From Pirellulales bacterium (GTDB taxonomy: Bacteria > Planctomycetota > Planctomycetia > Pirellulales > JAEUIK01), in the NCBI GenBank assembly GCA_019636335.1, contig JAHBXR010000025.1, positions 1-64,000 of the forward strand: 64,000 nucleotides of DNA, read 5' to 3'. The translations under genes were made by a program, and so were the position numbers. The notes below the pieces were generated by a model. It saw only the letters and a list, made by a program, of their open reading frames with translations, ran no database searches and was not told the origin of the DNA. How positions within the stretch are numbered: the stretch's first letter is position 1; the number at the start of each line of letters is the position of its first letter. Below are positions 41,688-51,016 of this stretch, one piece after another.

Positions 41688-42680
41688 ATGTCGCACGACG
41701 AACTTAGTGGCGAACCGGTCGAGCTGATCGTGACCGAGGAATTCGCCGGCTGCCGTCTCGACTGGTATCTGGCCCGTCAGTTTCCGGCCTACAGCCGTGT
41801 TTTTCTCCGCCGCGTGATCAATGCCGCCGCCGTGCGCGTGGACGGCAAGCGCGAAAAGGCCTCGCACGCGCTCAAGGCCGGCCAGGTCGTCTCGTTGTCG
41901 CTGCCCGAGCTTCCTCGCCAAGGCCCGCGTCCCGAGAACATCCCGCTCGACATCCTCTATGAGGACGAGCACCTGGCGGCGATCAACAAGCCCCCCGGCA
42001 TGGTCGTGCATCCGGCCAAGGGGCACTGGTCGGGCACGCTCACCGCGGCGCTCGCCTACCACTTCAACTCGTTGAGCCAGGTGGGGGGCGCGACTCGACC
42101 TGGCATCGTGCATCGGCTTGACCGCGACACGAGCGGCGTGATCCTGGTTGCCAAGAACGATCCCGCGCATATCCATCTCGCGCGGCAGTTCGAGGACCGC
42201 ACCGTCGAGAAAGAATACGCGGCTATCGTGGCCGGCGTGCCCGACCGCGACCGCGATCGCATCGACGCGCCGATCGATGTGCATCCCACGCAGCGCGAGA
42301 AGATGGCCATCCGCCCCACGAGCGGCACGGCCCGGCCGGCGCAAAGCTTCTACGAGGTCGTCGAACGTTTCCGCGGCTTCGCCACCGTGCGCGTGCTGCC
42401 CAAGACGGGCCGCACGCACCAGATCCGCGTCCATCTGGCGAGCATCGGCTGCGCGGTCTTGTGCGACAAGCAGTACGGCGGTCGCAGCCGCATCACGCGG
42501 GGCGAAATCACCGGTCGCGCGGAGGAGGCCGAGACGGTCGTCCTCGAACGCCAGGCCCTGCACGCCCGGCGGATCGAATTCACGCACCCCATTCTGGGCA
42601 CGCGCATGACGGTCGAGGCGCCGCTGGCGCCCGATCTGCAACAGGTGATCGAGCTGTTGAAGCAATCTCACACCGCCTAG
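41688..42680 (+). CDS. RluA family pseudouridine synthase
   Basis: The 330-residue enzyme isomerises uridine to pseudouridine in rRNA or tRNA. An N-terminal S4-like domain occupies about residues 12-75. The catalytic motif HRLDRDTSG is at 142-150, with Asp145 as the nucleophile. Other family motifs are INKPPGMVVHPAKGH (about 99-113) and KTGRTHQIRVHLASIGC (about 238-255). The combination of S4 domain and RluA catalytic domain resembles RluD/RluC, but the target sites cannot be deduced. It follows the TPR gene by 20 bp. Confidence 0.94.
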   Translation: MSHDELSGEPVELIVTEEFAGCRLDWYLARQFPAYSRVFLRRVINAAAVRVDGKREKASHALKAGQVVSLSLPELPRQGPRPENIPLDILYEDEHLAAINKPPGMVVHPAKGHWSGTLTAALAYHFNSLSQVGGATRPGIVHRLDRDTSGVILVAKNDPAHIHLARQFEDRTVEKEYAAIVAGVPDRDRDRIDAPIDVHPTQREKMAIRPTSGTARPAQSFYEVVERFRGFATVRVLPKTGRTHQIRVHLASIGCAVLCDKQYGGRSRITRGEITGRAEEAETVVLERQALHARRIEFTHPILGTRMTVEAPLAPDLQQVIELLKQSHTA

Positions 42681-42850
42681 CAGGCTGGGGAAGTCTTCCT
42701 CGGCCTGTGCGGATCGCAGGATGCGCTCACAACTTTGCGACGTCCGTCGTGATGTTGCGAACCTGGCGAGGGAAGAAGAGTGCCATGCGGGCATTCTTCC
42801 CCAGGCTGCTAGTGGATAATGGCCATGCCGGCGCTCCCCGCACGCCCCTT

Positions 42851-44002
42851 TTACGGCGGCACCAACTCGGGGAACTCGCGCCGCAGCCAGGCCGCGATCG
42901 CTCGGGCGGCGATGCCATGCGCGGCGGAGTTCGGGTGAGAATCGTTGGCGTGCAGACGCAACGACCAGGGCTGATGTCCTTCGAAGGCCGCTCGCAAATC
43001 AAGCACCGGAATGCCATGCCGGTGCAGCATTTCGGCAATTTGCTCGTGGACCTTCGCGTAAGGATAGCTGCCTACCCGCCCTTCAAGCCGCGGATAGAGC
43101 ACGAAGACGACGCGCGTGTTAGGGAGTGTGGCGAAGCCCTTAACGGACTCCTCGAATTGTCGCAATCCCTCAGGATTGTAGGCTGGATCGTAACTCTTGA
43201 GTTGCCAATTCCAGGATTCAGCCTGAAAGCAAACGGCATGGTATATCATAGCAATTCGACTGTGATCCATCCAATTACGCGGCGGATCAGGAAACATTCT
43301 TCGACCGGTAACCTGCTCCGGTTCGGGACCAGCCATGTGAATGTCGTTAGGCAACCACTGCACGATCGTGAGCGGACACTGATAAACCTCCAGGGCCGCT
43401 TTGACGCATGCCAGTTCCTCGTCCGTATGAAGTCCTGGCCGCGAGACGTTTAGCACCTCGCAGTTTTTCCCCAAGATAGTTTCCAGTTGTCCGAACAGTC
43501 CGCGATCACGCGGCACCCCCCAACTGAGTCCAAAGGAGTCGCCGACACCGAGGATGCGGTGCTTTCCGTTTGGAGCCCTGTGGTCGTACTCTTGATGTAA
43601 CACTCCCCCACGAAAGCGAGGGTAGGCTAGCGACCAGGGGGTTTCCGAAAGCTTGTCCAAGCTACACGTCTGGTCGGAGTCCGTTAGCGGCGCTGCTAGA
43701 CGAATTAATTTCCACTCATCCGATGGCCCCGTAATGGCCGGCGTGGGTGTGCATGCTTCTTCCAGGTTCTCGGACAGGCAAAGGGTCCATAGCGCCGGGT
43801 AGCTGTCCGGATGAGTGTTAATGAGGACTCGTTCAATGACAATAGATCGTAAGACAGTGAGCCGTAGGAATACTTCGGTGAGCACCACGCCCACGAAAAC
43901 GCCCGTGACGATAGCGCACAGCCGAAAGGCAATGCGTTTCCTGGAATTGCTGCGCAACGTCGGAGGAGGCACTGATAGATCGTTCGCTCCAAGTTGAATC
44001 AT
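42851..44002 (-). CDS. Membrane-anchored SGNH hydrolase-like protein (second of two)
   Basis: From the ATG at 44002 (GGGAG 8 nt upstream) the product is 383 residues. A transmembrane segment lies at about residues 23-48. The SGNH block I is visible as ILGVGDSFGLSWG with Ser156, and a block V-like pattern HANDSHPNSAAHG near residues 355-367 carries the Asp and His. The Asn motif LPNDIHM lies near 245. Such proteins act as O-acetyltransferase or esterase partners on exopolysaccharide. Base composition is lower in GC than neighbours (stretches near 43200-43300 are around 45%), which may point to recent acquisition. It is the last gene of the glycan cluster. Confidence 0.78.
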   Translation of the reverse strand: MIQLGANDLSVPPPTLRSNSRKRIAFRLCAIVTGVFVGVVLTEVFLRLTVLRSIVIERVLINTHPDSYPALWTLCLSENLEEACTPTPAITGPSDEWKLIRLAAPLTDSDQTCSLDKLSETPWSLAYPRFRGGVLHQEYDHRAPNGKHRILGVGDSFGLSWGVPRDRGLFGQLETILGKNCEVLNVSRPGLHTDEELACVKAALEVYQCPLTIVQWLPNDIHMAGPEPEQVTGRRMFPDPPRNWMDHSRIAMIYHAVCFQAESWNWQLKSYDPAYNPEGLRQFEESVKGFATLPNTRVVFVLYPRLEGRVGSYPYAKVHEQIAEMLHRHGIPVLDLRAAFEGHQPWSLRLHANDSHPNSAAHGIAARAIAAWLRREFPELVPP

Positions 44003-44622
44003 GTCTGCTCCCGCGAAATTGCGAATGCCGCACGTTTGCCGCGCGACCACCACTGAATCCATCTTCAGCCCGCCGTTCAACCGCGTCAAGTTTTAGAGGG
44101 CGCGGAGCAAGAAGCGAGTGCGCCGGCGACTGGTGTTTTGTCAAACCCAAGAATAGGGGTTGGCAAAGCACGGCCGCCGAACACGCCCGTGATTGGCGGC
44201 AGGTAAAGGCCCCCGGTGTTCTGTCGATGGGTTCAATTCCAAGTTGAGTGGTGACCGATCGCCAGGCTCGCCACGCTCCGAGATCGTATACGACGAGCAA
44301 ATGGCACTCTAGGCAACGCAGGTAATGTGCATGCACGCCCCCACGCCGGGTTCTTGTCCGTGTCCGGCGCCGCCGAGTCGATGGTGAGCTTGTGTAATAT
44401 GCCATGTAACATGTGACATATTTGGAGTGATTACACGATGAGCGGTCACGTTCTTTCAATGAGATCATGGACGAATGGGAGTCGGGCAATTCGTTCGCCG
44501 ATCGAATTGCGAACATCATCGACTGCTCGAGACAATCCACTCGCGAGCATCGTGAAGGGGAGAGTGGAGCGACGGTTCCCGCGCCCGAGGGGACGAAACG
44601 GCAGAGCATCTGTCCGGCCGCG
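44003..44622. other. 620-bp non-coding region between two SGNH-protein genes
   Basis: No credible reading frame with family features is seen on either strand. GC content is lower than in the flanking genes. The inverted pair GTGTAAT and ATTACAC occurs around 44391-44436. The gap is unusually long for a cluster on one strand and may carry a promoter for the downstream SGNH gene, or remains of a decayed gene. Confidence 0.4.
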
Positions 44623-46074
44623 CTACATGTGATCGGCGTCCGACGCGACCATGTCCTGGGGCGAACGCTCGAGCGCCTCGAGCACGAGCGGGAGCAGCGC
44701 CCGGGCGATAGCCCGGTTGGCCGGTTCGTTGAGGTGGCAGAAGTCGGTGTAGGCGGTCTTGCCCGACCATTCGCTGCCGTCGAACACACCGGCCAGCGTG
44801 ACGATGCGCGGCAGGTTGGTGGCCAGGCTGGGGGAGGGGCGTTGGCTGCTACTGGCGGAGAGGCCGTCGATGTAGCGATCGGCCGCGCGGAACGCGGTGC
44901 ATAAGACCACCTCTTGCTGGATGATCTGCTGCTCGAAGGGGGAGGGGGCCGCTTTCGAGAAGACGGTCGGCTGCCACACGTCGACCACTTGCGTGCCGAA
45001 TTGCGCCCCCAGCGAGGTGGCGATGGCGGAGTTGGTCTTCATCCACTCGGCCGTGCCGACCATCAACTCTTCGATCACCAGGGCCAGCAGACGGTCGTTG
45101 CTCGATTCGCCAGGGTCGAGGGGTCGCAGGACCAGTGAGCTGTCGAGCTTCGAGATGAGGTCTGGATCGCTCGCCCGGCGCGAGACCAGCCGTTGCATGC
45201 TTTGCTGGGCTCGCTGGCCGACGGTTTGGGCCGGTTCGCTGCTGGGCACCAGCACGCGGTAGATCGGCAGGTTACGCAGCAAGGCCTCGGCGGCCGGGCG
45301 CGGCGTGTTGCGATTCAACAGGTTGAATTCGCGCTCGCGGTTCATCTCGTGCATCGTCAGGCCGGGCTCGCCGTTGACGATCGAAGAGAACACGTCGTTC
45401 ACCCCATGGAAAAACAACGCCACGGTCGGCACGTTCTGCTGGCGGCAGCATTGCTCGAACGCGGCCAGTTCCTGGGTCGAGACATAGCCGATCTGCCCCA
45501 GGTTCAGCACCTCGGCCTCGAGCCCCGACTCGCTCAAGAACTGGGCCAGATACGAGGGAATGGTGTGCTCGTCGCGCGAGCCCGTCCCCCACATCACCGA
45601 ACCGCCAAAGAGAAACACGCGCGGGACACTGGCGTCGGCCTGCCCGGCAGGCAGCGTGCGGCGGAGGCCGTCCTCGCCGACGTTGATGAAGCTGCCGCGC
45701 GACTCGCGCATCCGCCAGTAGGCGTACGGCTCCCAGCGCATCATCTCGCCGCGCACGCGGCCACCGTTGAGTCGGGCCGATTCCTCGGCAAAACGTTTGG
45801 CGAGCTCGACGTCTTCGGTGTCGAGCGATGCCATGGCCGTCGAGACGAAGGCCGGGTTCTTGTCTCGCGCCCCTAAGAGGAGCCAGGCGAAGAGGTTCAG
45901 GGCCGCGAACCAGAGCAGGGCAATGCCCACGATCTGCCACGAAAGGGCCGCCGCGCGGACCACCTTGCGTAGCTTGTGGAGCACCCCGGCGGGCGCTTTT
46001 TCTGACTGGGGGGGAAGGGACGCGCCCGTGGGGCCGGGAGCGTCCAGCTCGCACACGCTCATCGTGGATGCCAT
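44623..46074 (-). CDS. Membrane-anchored SGNH hydrolase-like protein (first of two)
   Basis: I place the start at the ATG at 46074; an upstream GTG at 46131 is possible but has no spaced ribosome binding site. The product is about 483 residues. One transmembrane helix lies at residues 47-70 (IVGIALLWFAALNLFAWLLL). SGNH features are FLFGGSVMWGTGSRDEH (Ser in GGS), the oxyanion element FFHGVNDVFSS and a C-terminal DFCHLNEPANRAIA. The order matches AlgX/AlgJ-like and DHHW-type acetyl-transfer helpers of exopolysaccharide clusters. Its presence next to glycosyltransferase genes suggests acylation or deacylation of the glycan, which is inference. Confidence 0.78.
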   Translation of the reverse strand: MASTMSVCELDAPGPTGASLPPQSEKAPAGVLHKLRKVVRAAALSWQIVGIALLWFAALNLFAWLLLGARDKNPAFVSTAMASLDTEDVELAKRFAEESARLNGGRVRGEMMRWEPYAYWRMRESRGSFINVGEDGLRRTLPAGQADASVPRVFLFGGSVMWGTGSRDEHTIPSYLAQFLSESGLEAEVLNLGQIGYVSTQELAAFEQCCRQQNVPTVALFFHGVNDVFSSIVNGEPGLTMHEMNREREFNLLNRNTPRPAAEALLRNLPIYRVLVPSSEPAQTVGQRAQQSMQRLVSRRASDPDLISKLDSSLVLRPLDPGESSNDRLLALVIEELMVGTAEWMKTNSAIATSLGAQFGTQVVDVWQPTVFSKAAPSPFEQQIIQQEVVLCTAFRAADRYIDGLSASSSQRPSPSLATNLPRIVTLAGVFDGSEWSGKTAYTDFCHLNEPANRAIARALLPLVLEALERSPQDMVASDADHM

Positions 46075-46371
46075 CTCAACTGTTGCCAACTCTGTAGCAA
46101 GCCTACCCGGGTTTTCCTCTAGTAGATTCACCCTGTTTCTCGATTATTGATGAATCTTCTATAAAGTCCACTGTCGTATCACATTACGTCTGAAAACCCG
46201 TTCTTTTGGGTGGAATGGCTGGCAGGGGGGAAAACGCCATAAAACAACTTACGACGCGGGATGGATCGGCGCCGGAAGGGGGAGAGAGGAACCGGCACGC
46301 CCCCGTCGGGGACGCGCGGCGGGCTACCTGGGTGGTCGTGATCGCACGTGCGGTGCGGGACGATGGGGGCG

Positions 46372-47142
46372 TCAGGAGCGCGCGGGGCCGAGAAAGGCGA
46401 ACAGCCGCTCGGCAATCCAGCCGGGCTGAGACTGCAAAAACCCGTGTCCTTCTCGCACCAGCTCGACCTGGCAGTCGGCGCAGTAGCGCGACCACTCGAA
46501 GCTGTGTTCTGGCCGGCAGACGACATCCTCGAGGCCAGCCAGGATCAGCGTGGGCACGCCAGAGAGGGGACGCTCGATGCGAAAATTCTCGAAGGCGATC
46601 AGATCCGAGCGAATCGCTCCCTTGAAGTGGTCGAACATCTCCGGCTCGGTGGCCCAATCGCTCGGCAGCCCGCCGATGAAGATCAACGTCTCGAGCAGGT
46701 GGGCGTCTTCCATTCGGGCCAGCGACTCGTAGTCATTCAACCGATGCGGGGGCCGCGTGGCGCTGAGCACCAGGGCCGGCGGCGCGAGCCCCCTTTCCAC
46801 CAGACGCGAGGCCATCTCGAAGGCGACACATCCCCCCAGGCTATGGCCGAAGAGGATCGCCCCGTCGAGGATCTCCCCGGGAAGGTGTGCCAGGCAGAAC
46901 TCGGCGATGGCGGGGATATCGGTCAGGGGCGGCCCTGCGGCCCAACCATGCGCCGGCAGATCGACCCCCCACACGCTCCACTCGTCGGGCAGCGCGTCGG
47001 TCAACTCGCGAAAGGCCAGCGACTGGCCGCCGGCATGCGGAAAGCAGACCAGTTTGCGGCGAGCGGCGGCGGCCTCGCCGAGCGCGCGCAGACCGAGGCG
47101 ATTGTCGGCCAGGCGCAGGTATTGGGCTCGCGACTGATTCAT
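46372..47142 (-). CDS. Type II thioesterase family protein
   Basis: The 256-residue product (start ATG at 47142; another ATG at 47181 is possible) is an alpha/beta hydrolase of the GrsT/TEII type. The nucleophile elbow is FGHSLGG (Ser about 101), the N-terminal signature is LVCFPHAGGQSL, and the third triad residue is probably the His in REGHGF. TEII enzymes remove wrong acyl groups from carrier proteins of peptide or polyketide synthases. No such synthase or carrier protein is in the window, so a role on acyl carrier thioesters or an acyl donor for glycan acylation is possible. Confidence 0.85.
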   Translation of the reverse strand: MNQSRAQYLRLADNRLGLRALGEAAAARRKLVCFPHAGGQSLAFRELTDALPDEWSVWGVDLPAHGWAAGPPLTDIPAIAEFCLAHLPGEILDGAILFGHSLGGCVAFEMASRLVERGLAPPALVLSATRPPHRLNDYESLARMEDAHLLETLIFIGGLPSDWATEPEMFDHFKGAIRSDLIAFENFRIERPLSGVPTLILAGLEDVVCRPEHSFEWSRYCADCQVELVREGHGFLQSQPGWIAERLFAFLGPARS

Positions 47143-47239
47143 GTTTTTTGTTGTGTAGTGCAGGTGCTTTGGCGAGGTCATGCCGGGCGCCCGGCGATAT
47201 TTGTTTCGTTAATCCGTGTTTATACTTTGTTAATGGTTG

Positions 47240-48814
47240 TTAATCGATCAGGTGGAACCAGTTGTAAGGGCTGCGGAAGACGTCTACGCTCAGATAGATC
47301 TCTCCCAGCACGAGCCCGGCGGCGAGCAGCGTCAAGATAAAGTAGGGCGCGCTCGAGCTCCAGCGGCGCACGAAGTATTGGATGCCCTGCAGATACAGGA
47401 CCCCGAACGAGGGCAAGGTACCGATGATCAATCGCCCCGAGGTGAAGTAGGGATGCTCGGCCGAGGGATAGTGGGACGGCCCGAAATGGAACGGGAGCGA
47501 GAGCGCCGCCAACAACAGGACGGCCGCTGCTACGAAGCAGACGTTCATGAGGTTGGCGAGCCGCTCGGCAAGTTCGAGCCTGGTGCGTTCGCGCCAATTG
47601 AAGACGAGGGCCACCACGAGCAGCACAGCGGTTGACCAGAGAAAAAACTGATCCAACGGGGGCCACGCCAGGCGATCGCCCCCCCAGATCAATTCGCCAC
47701 GCCAATAGGTGACCGCCAACTCGCTGAGAAACGTGCCCGCGCCGCGGGGCGTGAAAATCGGATGATCGAGCCAGTCGTGTATGGGCTTCACGTGCCAGCC
47801 CAGGACCTCGAGTTTTTCGCGGCTGGCGAACCAGTCTCCCACGTAGCGACGATTGCGCGCCAGCCACCAGACGACTGGCGCCACGGCGGCAAACCAGGCC
47901 AGCGCCAAACGCGACAAGTCGAGGCCGTTGGTCGCCGTGGAGCGGAAGTTCCGCAGGCGGACGAGCGTGACCAGGAACAGCGGCACGTAGAATACGCAGT
48001 TCGTCGCCTTGATGAGCACGCCGACCGAGGCGGACAACCCCGCCGCCAGGTACCACACCCACGATCGTTCGGCCAGGGCGACGCGCAGGCAAATCGCCAG
48101 CACCGCCGCGCCGACGACGGGAGATAGGACATCGGCATTGATGCCATAGAAGACATCCTGGGGGAACACGGCGAGCAAGAGGGGCGTCCCGATGCGCAGG
48201 AACATGTTGCTCGCATACGCTCGCCGCACGTACCACCAGCTAGCAAGAATCGCGAGTCCGTAGAGGGGTGGGGCGAGAAATCTCAGCCAATAGAGCAGGG
48301 ATGCGCCACGCATGCCCAGGTATCCTCCGAGGCGGAACCAGCCCCCGGCCAGCAAGTAATAGCTGGGCCACGAGTGAGACTCGGTATTCACCAACTCGGT
48401 CATCTGCGAGATGCGGTGGTGAACCTGGGGGAGGGCGATTTGCCGCGGGATCTGTGATTCGGGTACAGGCGTCTGCCCCGGCTGGCGGCGAGCGAAGAAC
48501 TCGGGCGAGTTGTACAGGACGTACATCGCCGCGGAATCGGAATCGAACAGGCTGTCCTTGGCATTGGGCCAACGCCCCTCGGAGTATTTCAGCACGGCGT
48601 CGAAGTGTTGCGGTTCGTCGACGTTGTTCCAGAAGGGAAAGGCCGCCGCATAGAGCCACACGCGGAGCGCCGCCAGCAAGGCCATCGCTACGATCAGTCT
48701 TTTTTCCTGCGGACGCAGCCACGCGCCGATCGGATCGGCCGCGCGCTCGCGATCGGCGCGCAGCGCGGCCGCGGCTGTCGCGGTGCCGGAGGATGGTCGA
48801 GCGGCGTCACTCAT
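47240..48814 (-). CDS. DUF2142-like polytopic membrane protein
   Basis: The 524-residue protein has about ten to twelve hydrophobic segments starting with residues 42-58. After the first one comes an extracytoplasmic stretch with NVDEPQHFDAVLKYSEG near residue 63, the acidic motif resembling the glycosyltransferase 39/DUF2142 active loop. YYLLAGGWFRLGG and VGVLIKATNCVFYVPLFL mark further membrane segments. The family includes polyprenyl-phosphate-sugar-dependent transferases, which move a sugar on the outer face of the membrane. It lies 57 bp downstream of the GT2 gene, which makes lipid-linked donors in many clusters. Confidence 0.75.
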   Translation of the reverse strand: MSDAARPSSGTATAAAALRADRERAADPIGAWLRPQEKRLIVAMALLAALRVWLYAAAFPFWNNVDEPQHFDAVLKYSEGRWPNAKDSLFDSDSAAMYVLYNSPEFFARRQPGQTPVPESQIPRQIALPQVHHRISQMTELVNTESHSWPSYYLLAGGWFRLGGYLGMRGASLLYWLRFLAPPLYGLAILASWWYVRRAYASNMFLRIGTPLLLAVFPQDVFYGINADVLSPVVGAAVLAICLRVALAERSWVWYLAAGLSASVGVLIKATNCVFYVPLFLVTLVRLRNFRSTATNGLDLSRLALAWFAAVAPVVWWLARNRRYVGDWFASREKLEVLGWHVKPIHDWLDHPIFTPRGAGTFLSELAVTYWRGELIWGGDRLAWPPLDQFFLWSTAVLLVVALVFNWRERTRLELAERLANLMNVCFVAAAVLLLAALSLPFHFGPSHYPSAEHPYFTSGRLIIGTLPSFGVLYLQGIQYFVRRWSSSAPYFILTLLAAGLVLGEIYLSVDVFRSPYNWFHLID

Positions 48815-48871
48815 ACTTCAAACGAACGGGAAACGATCGGATCGGGGCGCGAACCGCGCGACTCGCCGGGA

Positions 48872-49978
48872 TCAGGGCTCTGATTCTTCGGTCGAGGGCT
48901 GAGTGGAGAACGAAGACGCTCCCCCCGCGCGCTCGTCGGGATGGGGGACGTCACCACCAGCATCGAGATGCGGCACATTCTCTGGTGTCAGTACCCGATC
49001 GATGATGAACGTGGGCCGGCGCCGCGCCGCTTCGAGCGTGCGCACCAGATATTCGCCAAAGATGCCGGTCATGATCAGTTGCACGCCCGACACGACCAGC
49101 AGCACCACCATCAACGAGGCCCAGCCCGGCTCGGCCACCGGCACGCCCACCACCGCATAAGCGAAGAGGACGAGTACCGCGTAGCAGACGCCGACGAAGG
49201 CCAGCGAAATGCCGAGCATTGACGCGGCGCGGATCGGCACGTGCGAGAAGGCCACGAACGAATCGATCATGTATTTGATGCGCATGCCGAACGTCCACGA
49301 CGAGCGGCCGTGATGCGCGGCTCGGGCCTGGCGCTCGTATTCGATGATCGCCGGCTGGAAGCCGGTCCACACCAGCGTGGCCACGCCGCCGCTCGGCTCG
49401 TGCGTGTCGCGCAGCGCCTCCATCACCTGGCGATCGAGCAGGCAGTAGTCGCTCCCCTGCTCGGGCATGTTGGGAATCGCGTACCGGCGGAACAGCTTCC
49501 AATACAGGCGCGACGTCAGCTTCGTCAGCCACGGATCGTGCCGTTCCGTGCGCGAGGCCAGCACCAGCCGGTAGCCGGCGCGCCAGCGGGCCAGCATCTG
49601 ATCGATGATTTCCGGCGGATCCTGCAGATCGGCCGAGACAGCCACCATCGCGTCCCCGGTGGCCAGGCTCAATCCCGCCGTGCAGGCGGCGCTCGCGCCG
49701 AAGTTGCGCGTCAGCTTGACGACGCGCACACGATCGTCGCGGCGGAGTAGATCTTGCAGCACCTCGAACGAGCGATCGCGCGAACCATCGTCCACGAAGA
49801 CGAACTCGAAGTGTTCCGGATTTCTGTCTGCCACCGCCTGTAAACGGTTCAACAGCTCGTGCAGGCTGTTGGCGTTGTGGTACACCGGCACGACGACCGA
49901 CACGGCGGCGCGCGACGATCCCGCCGGGATGGGGCTCCCCACGGGGCGAACTACGGGATCGGCATATCCGTCGTGCAT
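48872..49978 (-). CDS. Glycosyltransferase family 2 with two C-terminal membrane helices (ArnC/DPM-like)
   Basis: The 368-residue protein has the GT-A fold: VSVVVPVYHNANSLHELL near residues 26-43, VFVDDGSRDRS near 59-69 (DDGS, nucleotide-sugar binding) and DLQDPPEII near 117 (metal DxD-like region). Two transmembrane helices lie near residues 258-280 and 288-310. This is the architecture of polyprenyl-phosphate glycosyltransferases such as ArnC and dolichol-phosphate mannose synthase. The last 50 residues are polar. It probably charges undecaprenyl phosphate with a sugar for the DUF2142 protein. Confidence 0.9.
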   Translation of the reverse strand: MHDGYADPVVRPVGSPIPAGSSRAAVSVVVPVYHNANSLHELLNRLQAVADRNPEHFEFVFVDDGSRDRSFEVLQDLLRRDDRVRVVKLTRNFGASAACTAGLSLATGDAMVAVSADLQDPPEIIDQMLARWRAGYRLVLASRTERHDPWLTKLTSRLYWKLFRRYAIPNMPEQGSDYCLLDRQVMEALRDTHEPSGGVATLVWTGFQPAIIEYERQARAAHHGRSSWTFGMRIKYMIDSFVAFSHVPIRAASMLGISLAFVGVCYAVLVLFAYAVVGVPVAEPGWASLMVVLLVVSGVQLIMTGIFGEYLVRTLEAARRRPTFIIDRVLTPENVPHLDAGGDVPHPDERAGGASSFSTQPSTEESEP

Positions 49979-50014
49979 ATGGTTCCGTTCGACGCTGGGA
50001 TAGCGTGGAGACCG

Positions 50015-51016
50015 CTACCAGTAGTGTTCTCGATGCGCGCGATAGAAGTCGGCCGTCGCCTCGAGCCCCGCCTGGAGCGGTGTGTGCGGTTCCCAACCAA
50101 GCAGGGTGCGAATCTTCGTGATGTCGGAGTAGAAGTCTCCCGGCTCTTGCGTCTTGCGCTCGGGCGAGAAGGGGGCGAAATGCCAACGTCCGCTGCCGGC
50201 CGCCTGCACGACAAGCTCGGCCAACTCGATAAAGCTGGTGGGACGATCGACCCCGACGTTGAAGATCTGCCCCAGGGCGGCGTCGTGCGTGGCGCAGGCC
50301 AGCATCGCCTCGACGCAGTCGTCGACGTAGAGAAAATCTCGCAAGATGCGGCCATCGCCAAACACCGGAATCGATTCGCCATCGAGCGCCAAACGGACGA
50401 ACCAGTTCACCACACTGTACCGCGAGTGCAACATCTGCGAACGCGGGCCGTAGGTGTTCGTAATCCGCAACAAGACCGACCGGACGCCGAAGGCCAGGTG
50501 ATAGGCTTCGACGATCTTCTCCGCGGCCAGGTTCGTGATCTCGTAAATACCCAGCGGTTGGGTCGCGGCCGTCTCTGCCACCGGCAGCGCGGCTGGCTTG
50601 CCATATTGCCCCCGCGTGCCGCTGTAGATCACCCGCACGCCGGGATTGTGGTGCCGGCAGGCCTCCATCACGACGGCCGTCCCCTTGACGTTGATATCAA
50701 TGTCGGGAAAGGGGTCGCTCAGGCTGAGGATGTGATCGACCTGCCCCGCCAGGTGGAAGACGAAGTCCTGCCCCCGCACGAGGTAGTTCATCACGTTCCT
50801 GTCGCGTATATCGCTGTAGTTAATCGTGACGCGATCGCGAATCGGCTCGATGTTGAACAGGTTGCCGCCGTAGCCGGGAATCATCGCATCGACGAGCGTG
50901 ACCTCGGCGCCACGCTCGACGAGCGTACGGGCCAGGTTGCTGCCGAGAAAGCCCATGCCACCGGTGATGAGCGCTCGAGCGCCGCGAAAATCGGTCGGTG
51001 TGAACGTCCTGCTCAT
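50015..51016 (-). CDS. NAD-dependent nucleotide-sugar epimerase/dehydratase with altered YxxxK motif
   Basis: The 333-residue product begins at the ATG at 51016, overlapping the DegT stop as ATGA; GAGGT lies upstream. The Rossmann motif ITGGMGFLGSNLA is at about residues 16-28, and ITNTYGPR near residue 207 is typical of dTDP/UDP-sugar enzymes. The catalytic tyrosine region reads IYEITNLAAEK near residue 170: the position four after Tyr is Asn, not Lys, so the usual YxxxK pair is missing. FHLAGQVDH and SGTRGQYGK fill the other family positions. It may be a variant enzyme or a binding protein. Confidence 0.87.
   Translation of the reverse strand: MSRTFTPTDFRGARALITGGMGFLGSNLARTLVERGAEVTLVDAMIPGYGGNLFNIEPIRDRVTINYSDIRDRNVMNYLVRGQDFVFHLAGQVDHILSLSDPFPDIDINVKGTAVVMEACRHHNPGVRVIYSGTRGQYGKPAALPVAETAATQPLGIYEITNLAAEKIVEAYHLAFGVRSVLLRITNTYGPRSQMLHSRYSVVNWFVRLALDGESIPVFGDGRILRDFLYVDDCVEAMLACATHDAALGQIFNVGVDRPTSFIELAELVVQAAGSGRWHFAPFSPERKTQEPGDFYSDITKIRTLLGWEPHTPLQAGLEATADFYRAHREHYW

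Noticed and set aside
43833..44789. 318-codon minus-strand frame in the 620-bp gap
   Set aside because: It overlaps the coding parts of both SGNH genes in another frame, and the gap part has no motif or ribosome binding site. A degenerate gene cannot be excluded but is not supported.
46372..47142. Part of an NRPS/PKS biosynthetic gene cluster
   Set aside because: Apart from the thioesterase no condensation, adenylation, ketosynthase or carrier domain is seen in the window.
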